From Lepidodermella squamata (taxonomy: Eukaryota; Gastrotricha): a DNA stretch of 64,000 bases. Below the pieces are notes generated by a model. It was not told the DNA's origin, did no database searches, and saw nothing but the letters and a program-made list of their open reading frames with translations. The DNA is taken from NCBI GenBank assembly GCA_047495785.1, contig JBLDXI010000013.1, positions 1,736,001 through 1,800,000 on the forward strand, written 5' to 3'. This document shows positions 39,401-51,400 of the stretch, piece after piece (position 1 is the first letter of the stretch; every line of letters starts with the position of its first letter). Both the position numbers and the translations under genes were made by a program.

Positions 39401-42400
39401 ATCAGCCGCCAAATTGTTCGCCAGATGCAGGAACTTCAAGAGGATCTTAAGGCCGAGTCTGTTGCCGATCTTCCCGTCGACGAGTGGCCACAGACCCACC
39501 CGGTCATCCAATTCGTCCAATACGAAATTGGCAGCGCTCAGGTATGATTCGATGCATTTTTCTCGTTAATTTTGGGTTAATTTTAATATTTTCTAGCCCC
39601 AACCACCTCTCGTCTCTTTCACACGGCCGCAGAGTGCAGTCGACCAGGCCGGTTACCTGGGCGACGTGTCCTTTGAAGATTCGTCTGCTGAGAGTCTGTC
39701 TGCCGAAAGTGAACAGCAAGCGCCGCTTGTTGTCGCCGAACGACGAGATAAAATTCCGGCAAAAATCGTCCCTCAACACGGCCTTGCGCCTGAAGTAGGC
39801 GAGCTGAACGAGGGAGTCCAGCCGCCGTCGAACAAACAAGCCACGCTGTCGATGGCCGCGCCTGGTGAGCGGCAGGTGCCTGTCATGGGCACTGAAGCCG
39901 CTTTCCCGCTCGAATCACTTCACCCAGCCCAACAGCTGGCCGTAAGTTACTTACTACTAATCTTAGCCTTACTAATTTACAAATTCATAATTTTTTCTGA
40001 GGCTTGAAAATCGCCGCTCCAAGCACATTGCTTATTTTCTGAAACAAATTTCCCCACAATTTTTAGTTCCCAGAGCTTTTTTACTTGGCTTTTGTTTTAT
40101 TTGCTTCTTCCGCACTTGTCCTTATTTGCTTCAAAAACAGTTAAACGTTGGCTCTGCGCCACGCGTACTATTGACACCTGAGCAGTTGGCCTCGATGGAA
40201 GTCTCGCATCTGCCGGAGCTGATCGCCCATACGTCAACCAGCCTATCCCCGAACATCCAACTGACAACCCACGACCAACCACTGGAGGTTTCGCTGGAAT
40301 ATCGCGGGAAAAGATTCGCCACCGAAGCTCGCCAAAGTCCTTACCCGACTGATGACGTCATTTTCTCGTCATCTCAAAGCAGCGAAATGGTGCTGGAACT
40401 GTCAAGCGTTGACCAGGACAAACCTCGAATGACGATTTCTGGCCCAACCACCGAACTCGGCCGAGTCTTGGAGAGCGAAATGCGGCTTCAAATGGCTGAG
40501 AAGATAGTCCCAGTTGCCGAAAGCGTCTCCGAGTTACACGCATCCGAGACAGCGATTATGACGCATCAAACTGAACTAGCTCCGTTTGTCGTGGTTGATT
40601 TTCGTACATCCCGCGCAACCGTCGCTCATTTGGCGTCGATGGAGACTGCGTCACTTCAGATCGATCGAACCGCTGCGTTATTCACCAGTGGTTTGCCGAG
40701 TGATATGGCTAGAATTGAAGAATTCTCTGCGAATGAGGTTAACCGCGTTCAAGGTGACCAAACTGCCACCCAGTTCGGGGGACCTCAGAGGCAAACAGCT
40801 CAAGTTCAAGTCGCGGCGACTTCCGGCCTAATTTCCGAGGTCGGTCAGGAAATCTTGCCCGAGCAATACGGCCAGATTACTCAGACTCGAGTCGAACCAA
40901 GCCGTCGAACTTCTGCGACTTATTTCATCGTTCCACATGAAAGTTTAACCTCATTCCAGCTCGAAAAGACGACAGCTCAAAAGGCCGCTGTTCAGCGCGC
41001 TCCAGCCGCAAAGGGCCAAACCGCCCCGGCGGAGGAGAGTGTCGAACACGGCGACGGGTCAGTTCTGATCACATTCAAAGTGCCTCAAATCAAACCATCG
41101 GCTCCAATCGAATTATCCCAGTCCATTGCCGAAGAATTCGCTAAGCAAGTTGCCCTGCAAATTCAGAAGAATTTCGCGGGCGCTGTTCAAGTTCATGACG
41201 TAGCTATTCTGCCTCAAAGTGAGCAACAAGCCTGTGAATACGTCATTGTGACAACGATGGATAAAGCGACAGTTGCGAGGTTCTGTCTTCAGGATCTTCA
41301 AAAGGCCGCCTCGAAGGAGATCGTTTCGGAGGTTGTCGGGAAAATAGCTCAAACCCATCAGAAAACGGCGCCGGTCGATAGAGCCGGCGTGCTGCAGCTC
41401 GCCAATGCCTTTCAAATCGCCGCTCAGGAATTGAGCACTCCAGCGCAATTAGTGGCTCCGTACAGACAGTTGGCTTCGACGCTACTGGCCAAGCCGTCCG
41501 TCCTCGAAGACGTTCGCGTCTTTTCGGTTCAACTTTCGGCCGATCAAGTCCAAGCCGCGCAGCTAGCTTCAGTCCTACACGTCGCTGAAGCTGGCGAGTT
41601 TTGCATCGTACCGAGCTCGCTAAGTGAAGCACGCAAACAGCAGCGTACGATCGCTATTCAAACCGCGTCGACGTCACTTGTCACCGCCAGACACGGCGCC
41701 CAAGTCGCGTTACTGGAGCGATTGAACATTCCAACCGAGCGCAGCCAGGTTTCAACCTGTTCCGCCTCCCTAGCCCTGACAACCGTCGAATCGAAAGTCA
41801 TCGGAGTTTCGGTTAAACTCAACGTTGACCGGCCTCAGGTCGAACGTATCTCCTCCTTACTGCAAACAGCCGGCGGCCAGACCATGCTAGCAGGCGTTAT
41901 TGTTCGAGTTGCGAGGGAACGCGGCCTTCTGGTCGACATTTCCCGAGCTTACGATCTATCCCAAACAGCTGAAGTCGTTCAGTCATCCCAGACCGGCGTA
42001 GTACCCGAAACAGCTTCCGGACAGGAAGTTCCAGCGATTTTCATCTGGCCGAATAGTCTTGAGACTGCGCCGGAAATCGAATCTTCCGTGCCTAAATTGG
42101 CTGTCGAAGGTGTTCGCCAAACACCGGCGGGCATGTACCTCGCCCTCGGCAACGAGAACGCCGCTCATTTAGTCATTCGAGCCGATTTGGACCAGGCAGC
42201 TAGCATCCACTCAATCGCTGCCTCGTTGCAAAGCGTCGAAACGCAAGAGATGCTGACATCTGTCCTTGAAAAGGTCACTGCTGATCGCGGAATTCGCGTA
42301 GATATTGCTGCGCTGCGCAACGCTGTGTCTTGCGGCGAGCTCTCGTCGGAAATCGGGCGTGTTGTTCAGCCGGATACGCACACTGTCGTCGCAATTCCGG

Positions 42401-45400
42401 CCGTTTTCGACCTGGTCTACCGTGGTGAGGAAGTTATTATCGCCAAATTGCGTGTCATTGTCGAAAACGCCGCTATCTACCGCGAAGCCATGGAATACCA
42501 GGTACCACAATTGCACCCTGTTTGACGCATGCTGTCTTAGCTTAGTAATTGCTTGCAATCTGTTAATCTTTTCTGTTTAAAGGAATAGTATTTTTTATAC
42601 TGTAACATTTGCTATAACGTTCAAACTTTTCTAGGTCCCACAAACCACAGAGGCTGTTCACGGTCATTCGATTAAGCTTGAATACGAGCAAGCCCAAGTG
42701 CTTTCTCAGGGTGTTCAATCAATTTCGACAGTTTCGACTCAAGTTACGCAGCTGAGCGCCGATAAAATTTTGGCCGAACTGCCACTCGAGCCGAAACCAA
42801 TCTCAGGCACCCTGGAACTCATTGTCAGCCCTGAGCGGGTTGCCGATTTCAGGCTCCGCCTCGTTTCTGAGGAAGTTTCACCGAATTTCGTGCACATGAT
42901 CCTGTCGTCAGCCGAATCGCAGCAACTCATCTCGCAATGGATCGAGAAAGAGGCCCATGATCGCGGTATCATCATGGACCACGCTTCGGTTCTTAACATC
43001 GTCGAACACATTGAATTCGTGTCGGAAAATTTGCCGAAGACGGGAAAGGAAAAACTCAGCGCGCCGACTCTTATTCATGCCGAACTTTCGCTATGCATGG
43101 CCTTCCAACCGGACGCCCTGCAAAGCGATATTTCTCTTAAAACAGATTCTGGCCAGATTTACACGCAAACCGTCGAAATTCAGCGCACTGTTCCGGTCGA
43201 ACAAGTGGCGAATGCAGTTCAGGCGGATAAGCCTGATCAACTTCAAGGCTTGGTCGAACCGGCCAACCGTGAAGTTGCGGTCATGAAAATCGAGGAAATC
43301 GCCCCGGCTGTTGCCATGGGTACAGTTCTGGACAAACCGGAAATCAGCGAGTTACATGGACATCACGAGGTCGCTGTTCCGGTTAAGGAACCAGCGATGA
43401 GTTTCACGCTTGATCTGAAACCAGGCCAAGTTGTCGAAACGAAACGCTCGCCAGACGAACATCACGCACCGGAGCAGCTTGAAATCGCCGTTGAAGCTCC
43501 GCTTGAACGACGCCATTCAGCTACTTATCGCCAGTCAATGGAGCGTGACACTGTCGTTTTATCTGTCATGGAAACGCCGGTCGACTTCACCGTTGAGCCG
43601 GCGAAACCTCAAGTCGCAGCTGTCAGCTCATCAGCGTCTCAGGTAGAAATGGCTGAGGCGTTGCAAATCGCCACTGAAACTCGCGCGAAATCGCCGAAAG
43701 TGGCGAAAATTGAACAACGTGCTGATCGCCAGATGGAAATGGCCCCGGTCAAGGCCCAGGCTGTTGGAGAGCGTTTTGCTGATAAGAGCGAGACCACCGA
43801 CTTTCAGAAAACAGCTCAACCCGAGTCGCTGCTGCCTCAAAAGACTGAGCAACCGGTTGAATTCGTGAATCTGCCGCAAAAGCGCGACGAAGCTTCTGTT
43901 CAATCAGTCGCCTCAAGCACAGCTGTTGCCGCGTCTCATGAACAGGCCGCGAGCATGATTGGCCAACCGACTGACGTTGCTGATGTTACCCATGCAATGA
44001 GCTCTGGCTCAATTGTTACCCCGGCTATGGAAAAGCCGATGGGTTTCACTCAACATGTCGCCGACGTTCAAGCGGCTGATATCTCGTCATTTGCCGCGCC
44101 GGTTAAGCTGGCGCCTGGTTCGCACATCACCCCGCGAATTAGCGAAACCCCGACGAAATCGCCGAAAGTCACCAGGAAAGCAATCGATGAGCAGGCTACG
44201 ATGACTCCGATGGAAATCGTCCCTCAAGGCTCGACAACCGTCGTCCCTAAGGCCGATAAGCCGACCGAAGTCAAAGTTGCCGGTGAGCAGTTGTCGGTTG
44301 CCAAGGGCGAACAAGTTGCCCAGATGGGGGGAGTTGCGACCCAGAAACGCGTCGAAATTGTTGCAACCAAAATCGCTGCGGTTGTTTCAACAGGTGGCAG
44401 CGTTCAAATCGCGCCCGAAATTTTGGCTAGAATTCTGGTCGAAGAGTCGGAAATGCGACGTGCTGTTACCGAATTGGCTGGAATTCTTAGCGTTGAGCAA
44501 GCCACATCACACGCCCCTGGCTCATCGATGCAGCAGGTGGAAGCGTTAGTCGGTCATTTGATGTCGGCTGTGCGTGAAAGTGCCACAATTGAGCACATCA
44601 TGCCTCAGCTCCCGTCTGGCCACACCATGGACGAGGCTAGCGTTCACCGCATTGCCGCTGAATTGTTAGCTACGGCAAGTTCGGAAACGGTGGCTAGGGA
44701 CGTCAAACCAGCCAGTACACAGCAGAAAACCGAGCAAAGCCACGTCGCGTCAGAAACGTCTCTTCCGACTACGACTGAGGTGGCTCAACTTGGCTCTTAC
44801 AAGCGGGAAGCCGATGAGTCCCAGATTCTTCTGGAGGGCGCTGTTCGTGCCGGAGCAACTAGCCATGAAGTTCTTCCGCTGATTGCGAAGGAACCTCAGC
44901 ACAAGCCGGAATCAGCTGCCGCCCAGCCGGGTCGCGAATTGTCAAAAGTTGCAGCGCTAGAACAAGCTGCTCGAGACGTGAAGCCGAAGCATGTACTTGA
45001 GCGGACTGAAGAGAGCCGCGTTTCATCAGAGGCAGCTCTACCTGCTTCGAGTGAAGTCGCTCAGAGCGGTTCATTCAAGCGTGAAGCTAGGGAAAACACC
45101 CATCTGCTGGAAGGCGCTATTCGAACCACCGCTTTTGGTCAAGAAATTTCGGCAGTTCTACCGAAAGCTGCCGCAAAGCAAACGCCAACCATTACCGTCC
45201 GTGAACCAGTCAAGTAAGTTGAATGAATTTTTCCTAGATGGTATTTGAACTTTTTCCTCTTTTATTAGGCTCGAAAGTGCGACAGTTGCGGAAAAACCGA
45301 AAATCATGCCTCCTCGCGTTGTTCGTGAGTTGCAATCAGCGTCGATCCAAGCTGGTTCTCAGGCGAAATTCGAGTGCCAAATCGAAGGCCAGCCGCAAAG

Positions 45401-48400
45401 CATCCATTGGTTCGTCAACGGCTGCGAGGTTGCGGCTTCAAAAAAGTTCTACCCTGTCTACGAGCAAGGCTACTGCTCGTTGATTGTCATGGACGTTAAG
45501 CCTGAGGACGTTGGCGAGGTTCGCATGGTCGCCGAAAACGAAACGGGCGTTTGCAGCTCGGTTGCGACTCTCGAAATCGGAGCGGCGCCGACTATTACCC
45601 GAAAACTGGTCGACGTCAAGGTCATCCCAGGCCAGCCGGCTGTTTTCGAGGTCGAATATGACGCGAAGCCCGAGTCTTGCGTTGTGACTTGGTACCAAGA
45701 CCTCACCCCGATCACCACCACGCCTGACGATATCGAAATCAGCTATCGAACTGGTATCAGCCGGCTTTACATCGCGGCGACCCAGCTGCGCCACCAGGCG
45801 TTGTATGCCGTTGAAATCAGTAACGCCTTTGGCAAGGCCCGATCTGAGGCTCATTTGTACGTCGATGGTAGCCAGACATCTCACTCGACCTTCGAGAAGA
45901 CGATTACGGTCGAGAAAACTGTTTCGACTAGCACGGTGGAGAAAGTGGTGAAAACCGCCCCTCGTGTCGTCCGGCAGCTCCAGTCGACGTCGACCCAGGT
46001 CGGCCAGCAGGTCAAGTTTGACTGCCAGGTCGAAGGTGTGCCTCGCAAGGTGCATTGGTTCGTGAATGGCGTTGAGGTTTCGCAGAGCAAGAAGTTTGTA
46101 CCGATGTACAACGAAGGCTACTGCTCACTTCTCGTCACGGACGTTAAGCCCGAGGACATGGGTGAGGTCCGCATGGTCGCCGAAAATGAAACCGGCGTCT
46201 GTTGCACGACGGCTTCCCTCGAAATCGGAGGTAACAAGAAAATAACCTGAATTTCTTCAGTTTTTTATATTATTTCATTTCAGCCGCGCCTCAAATTACG
46301 CGCAAACTGGTTGACGTCAAGGTCATGCCTGGCCAACCCGCCGTTTTTGAGATCGAATATGACGCCAAACCAGAAGCTTGTACCGTTACTTGGTACCAGG
46401 TTAGACCGAATTTTCAGACATTTTGCATGCAAAATATTGCATTATTGGAATTTCCCGCCCAGGATTTGACTCCGATTACGACGGATGCTTCTATGGAAGT
46501 CAGCTACCGGACTGGTTACAGCCGCTTGTACATCGCTGCTGTACAGCCGGTTCACCAGTCTGTGTACGCTGTAGAAATCAGCAACGTATTTGGCACCATC
46601 CGTTCTGAGGCTCATCTCTACGTCGAAGGTACGTTATCGCGGGTTTCACTCGTTTCGTTGCCCGCAACCCCGAATTATTCGTTATTGTCGTCGTTATCAA
46701 CCACTACGCCGTTAAAATTATTTCATTCAAAAATGTCTGCTGTCTGTTACTTTTCGAGTTTTTCTCTACTGTGGAAACAACAAATTTTACCGGAAAAACT
46801 GTTGATTGATTTATATTAAAAAGACAGCACGCGCCAACATGTTAATTATTTTGCTGAACAAAACTCTCCTGCCACCCCAACAGAGTGATGAACCACCCGA
46901 CCAAACCCGACGTGTTTTGCTTGATATGTAAAACCAACAAAAGTACTCCTCTATTCAGTAGAATTTGTGTGCATTTGATCGTTTATTGCTCTTTGTTGCG
47001 TGTTTCAATCACCCGTTTGCTTGAATTTTCTGATTTGCGAATGCTGTTCGATTTCATTTTTTCGAATAGTGCCTATAATATTTTATGTAGCACTGTACTA
47101 TTTTCATATTTTTTGTTTGAATTTTAATTTGTTTCTCTTATTGGCATCTATTATATCTCTACAGAATGTCCGAAAAGCGTCGAAGCGGCCGTGGAGTGTC
47201 TAGAGGAGACATTAGTAGACGAAATAATAGAGACTGTCATTGAACAAGTAGTTATTATCTGTTACAACTGGTGGCTACGTAGAGTTGACAAAAGCAAATC
47301 GCCATCACCTGATCCGCATTTTCAAAAACAAACCTCTTCTTCGACTAATACTGTAACGCTATACTTCAATAGCAGCGCTAACGCTGATAGCAGCACTAAT
47401 TTAATGCCTCCTTTGCCCTTACCAAGCCCAAGCCCACGTCGGCTGCGTAGTCCTTCAAGCAGCCACGTGGTGCCTGTCGTTTACTCGCCGTTGCCGTCGC
47501 CCCCGCCAGGTGCGCGGCATGCCAGATCGCGACATGCGCTGCTAATGGCGCCGTACGACAACGACGAGGAAGAGGAAAGGGCCATTCTTGAACTGCTTAT
47601 CGATGAGGCGGCTCAGCGCACCATCGACCGTATAGCTAGCACCCTTATTGACGAAACTGTCTTTGAAAAACTCACCTTCACCGAGCTAAATGAAATCGTT
47701 GAGGAAGAAGTTATCGAAGTAACCTTCAAATGGTTCAAGCGAAAGTAATGCACCTATTTTTGTTGTTGCTGTTGTTGTTATTGTAAATACTATTATTTTT
47801 GCTGCTTTGGCTTTTCTCTATTTTTTCTGTGTCACTTCATCTTTCACAAAAATTTCATGGTGCTTTAAATTTATTCAAAATTTATCAGAGAAACGGTTTT
47901 CCGAGCTTGCTTTTTTCACTGACACTAACGTGGTAGCTATCATAGTTAGAGTAGACGATTTTTTTCACCCTAAAAACCGAAAGGATATTCGCTAATCATC
48001 GGTAGTTCAATAAAACAAATGAATGCGCATGCATTTTTATTTTAATGTGTGAATTTTTACCCGGTTTCTTTACTAGCATTCACCCAAAGCCTGGAACCCG
48101 GCACAAGACAGGAATTTGTTCAGCTTAAAAAAATGTATAACATTTGGAGAAGTGTTGGACACTGGGCAAATAGATGACGTTGAGCACACAAGGATTGTTA
48201 TAATTTAAAATTGAATATTTTTATATAATATTGCTTGTCAATGTTTATCTTACCTTTATTGTTTTAATCACCCTGTCTGTGTTTTTTACTATGCATAATT
48301 ATAGGTGTTGCCGCTGCTGGACATGTCCAGCCTGCACCACAAACGCCTAGCTTGCAGATGAGAGCGACAAAAGGTCGGCATAAGTTTTTAAATTATTTTA

Positions 48401-51400
48401 AATTGCTATCGTCATTAATCGCAGTCGAAAATCAAAATTAATCACATTATAAAGTCCAGAGAACAACTAAATTAATTATTAAGGCCTACTCAATGTCTTC
48501 TATCTACTTCCTACCCTCGAACATGTCTATTCGCTCCTTCTTCGAGTGTTTTAAGCGCGGAAACGTTTATGCTAGGTTGGCTCGAATGAAAGCAGGGCTG
48601 ACCTTTCACCAGCATGACGTAACCCTTACTTTCCAATCTGCTGAAAATCTCCAATCCTTAAGAGTGTTGTGATTCGCGAAATTCCTGGTATTGTTAAATG
48701 AATTGAAGCTAAGCGTTGTTTCAAGCTCTGAAAAAATCAAGGAAAAAAGTCAATCGCTCTCAACTGCGAACAAGGCATCACCGTGTTGTTGTTACAAAAA
48801 ATATGTGTTACTTACAAATTAATCGGACACCTTTAAAGCCCCAAATCCTTTAAAGAACTCACGAATGCTAAAATTAATGATCAATAATTTCAGTTTTTCA
48901 ACCCGTACACATCCCCAAGCTGTGAAAACCGTCTTGGGAAAAGCACACAAATTAAATGCCGATTGCTAACAAAAGGCTTTTGAATTTTAATAATTTCGAA
49001 AAATCTAAAGCAACATGAAAATTCAAAAAAAATGTGCTAAACTCTGTTATACGGTAGCTATAATATCTCTTCGTATTAATCGTGCAGCTAAAAATACCCG
49101 TTAATAATAATTTTCAATGATTTATATGTTGAGAATTGTTATAAGTAAACTGAAAATGATTCGGTGTTAAACACGGTGATGCCTTATTGACTTTGGGTTA
49201 TATTCTCTTGATTTTTTTGTTTGAAACAGCTTCGAAGCAGCTCATCATCCCTGTTTTATTTGCTTGCTATTTTTCATACACCACCACAAGCACACATTCA
49301 CTGCCTTTGGAACATGATTTTTACATTACCCCCATTTCATGATTGAATGAGCGGAATGACATTTATTCGCACAATATGCAATGAACAGGTACGCCTCAGC
49401 CTGCCCTTGCTCCTCCTCAGCTAACGCCCATGCCGGGTCGACTTGTTGACGTGCACGGCGCCGCCATTTCTATTGCGATTCCTGAGTTGATCAGACCCTT
49501 GACACCCTACTCAGAGATGCAGTTAGAGCCAGACCAGGCGCCCGGTGAAGTCTTGGTCCCATTTGTCGGTGAAGTTGCTACCGAGGTTTACCCAACTAAA
49601 GCCTTGCAAATGAATGTAGACTTGCTAGTTCAGGCTTCCGAAGCCATTAGCCAACCAGATATCTCTATAGCCCAGCCGAATGAATTGATAGAACGCCAGC
49701 CTTCGATAACCCGGGATATTATGGTCATCCCACCGGCTGTAGAACGCTCCGAGCGTTTAATTGTGCCTCATTACCTGGGTGTCCCTAGATCGGGCGGGGA
49801 GTCCCCGTTGTATATAATAGAATCAGAGGAAGAAGATAAGCGTAAAAAAGCTGCTAGGAGCCGTGGCATTTCACCCATCATGAAGACAGTCATTGTATAC
49901 GCCAGCGATAGCTCTAGTGAAGGCTCAAGCCCGGAAGATGGCGGCGAGTTGATTCTTGAAGTAAGTTCAGACGGTGAAGTCGCTGATGTCGAGTCTTCAA
50001 CTGACTTGACCCGTGAGTCACGTGACACCCGCTCGTCGTCGCCCTCCATCTCAGTTCGGGCATTGCAGCTAGCTTCTTCGAGTAGTTTTGATGTTGACCT
50101 AGAGGAGCAGGCCTATCGTAAATTTTTAACGAAAGAGCTTGAGGAAATTACGCGGAAAGTTGAAAATATCATCAAACAAAAAGGCCCGGTGAAAAGCGAG
50201 GGTGCCTCGTCGTCTGCTGAGCCGCAGCAGTTGTTGATTAAAATCCCGATTCAAAGCTTACATGTTTTGTTGCCGTGGTGTAACGTTGAGCATTTTATCA
50301 CTGCAGTTAGCAATGGTTTTGCGGTTACTTCGGAGATAACAGCCAGTGTCCAAGAGGCCCACCTGGTTATTTCGTATCAGCCCGTCGTTAGCGTGGCGGA
50401 GGCTGAGAGCCTGGCCTTGGCGCGAGCCGAGGAACAGGATTTCGTATCTCTTGGCGGCTCAGTTGAGTTTATCCCGAAGTTGCTCGTCAAAACCGCCGGT
50501 CAGGCTTCAATGACATCGGTAGCTAGCTTCCAGTCGGCTCGTTCTGAGAGCCTTGATAACGTCCGCGTCGGCGGAGGGCGGCGTCAGCGCAAGCCCATCT
50601 CGCGCTCTCAGACACTAGCTTCGAGCTCGACTACCACCATGGTTACAGCTCGCGGCAGTCAGACGACCGTAGGCTCGTCCGAGAGTGTTTACTACACACC
50701 GCAAGGCTCGCTGCCTGCTTTAGGGGGTCAGCACCATTTTTACTCGGCAGATGACGCCGGGCAGCTCGTAGAGATAACGCACGATGGCAGGCGCTCGCGC
50801 GCGTCAACAATAACGTCGATCACGGCTGTGCCTGAGGACGAGGACATCATCGTCGCCGTCGAAGAAACCGGCTCCGCAGGGTCGGGTGCCGAAACCGGCG
50901 AAGGTATTTGCACGACGGGTTTATGTATATATAGCCAGCCAGTTTTGCACGTTTATCCACACAACTCTGTTATAATTTTACTATTTTTTTCTTTCATGCC
51001 TTGCGAGTGTTCTCATTCTTTCAGATGTAGATAGATTTGACTTTATTTCTAGAAAACTTGACAACAATTTGAAGCAATTAATTCTAGCTTTTTAGCCTGA
51101 AATTTATATTTATTTCAGTTGAGATCCTGAGATAACAAACTCATTATTTTCGCATTTACAAATATTAAACTGCTTTTGCTTTTTTTCATTGCTTATATTC
51201 GACTGGCTTCGAATTGACACGCGCTTCTGCAACCTGCTAACTGCTACAGACTTCGAGATTAACGAGCACATCGTTACTGAGGAAAGAATTCTTTACGTGT
51301 CCGCTACGACTCGCCAATCGCGAGCCTCTATTGACTTATCGAAACCACAAGGTAACTCGTAAAATCAAATCTCGCGTCTTTTGACTCTCCTCTTTCGTAC

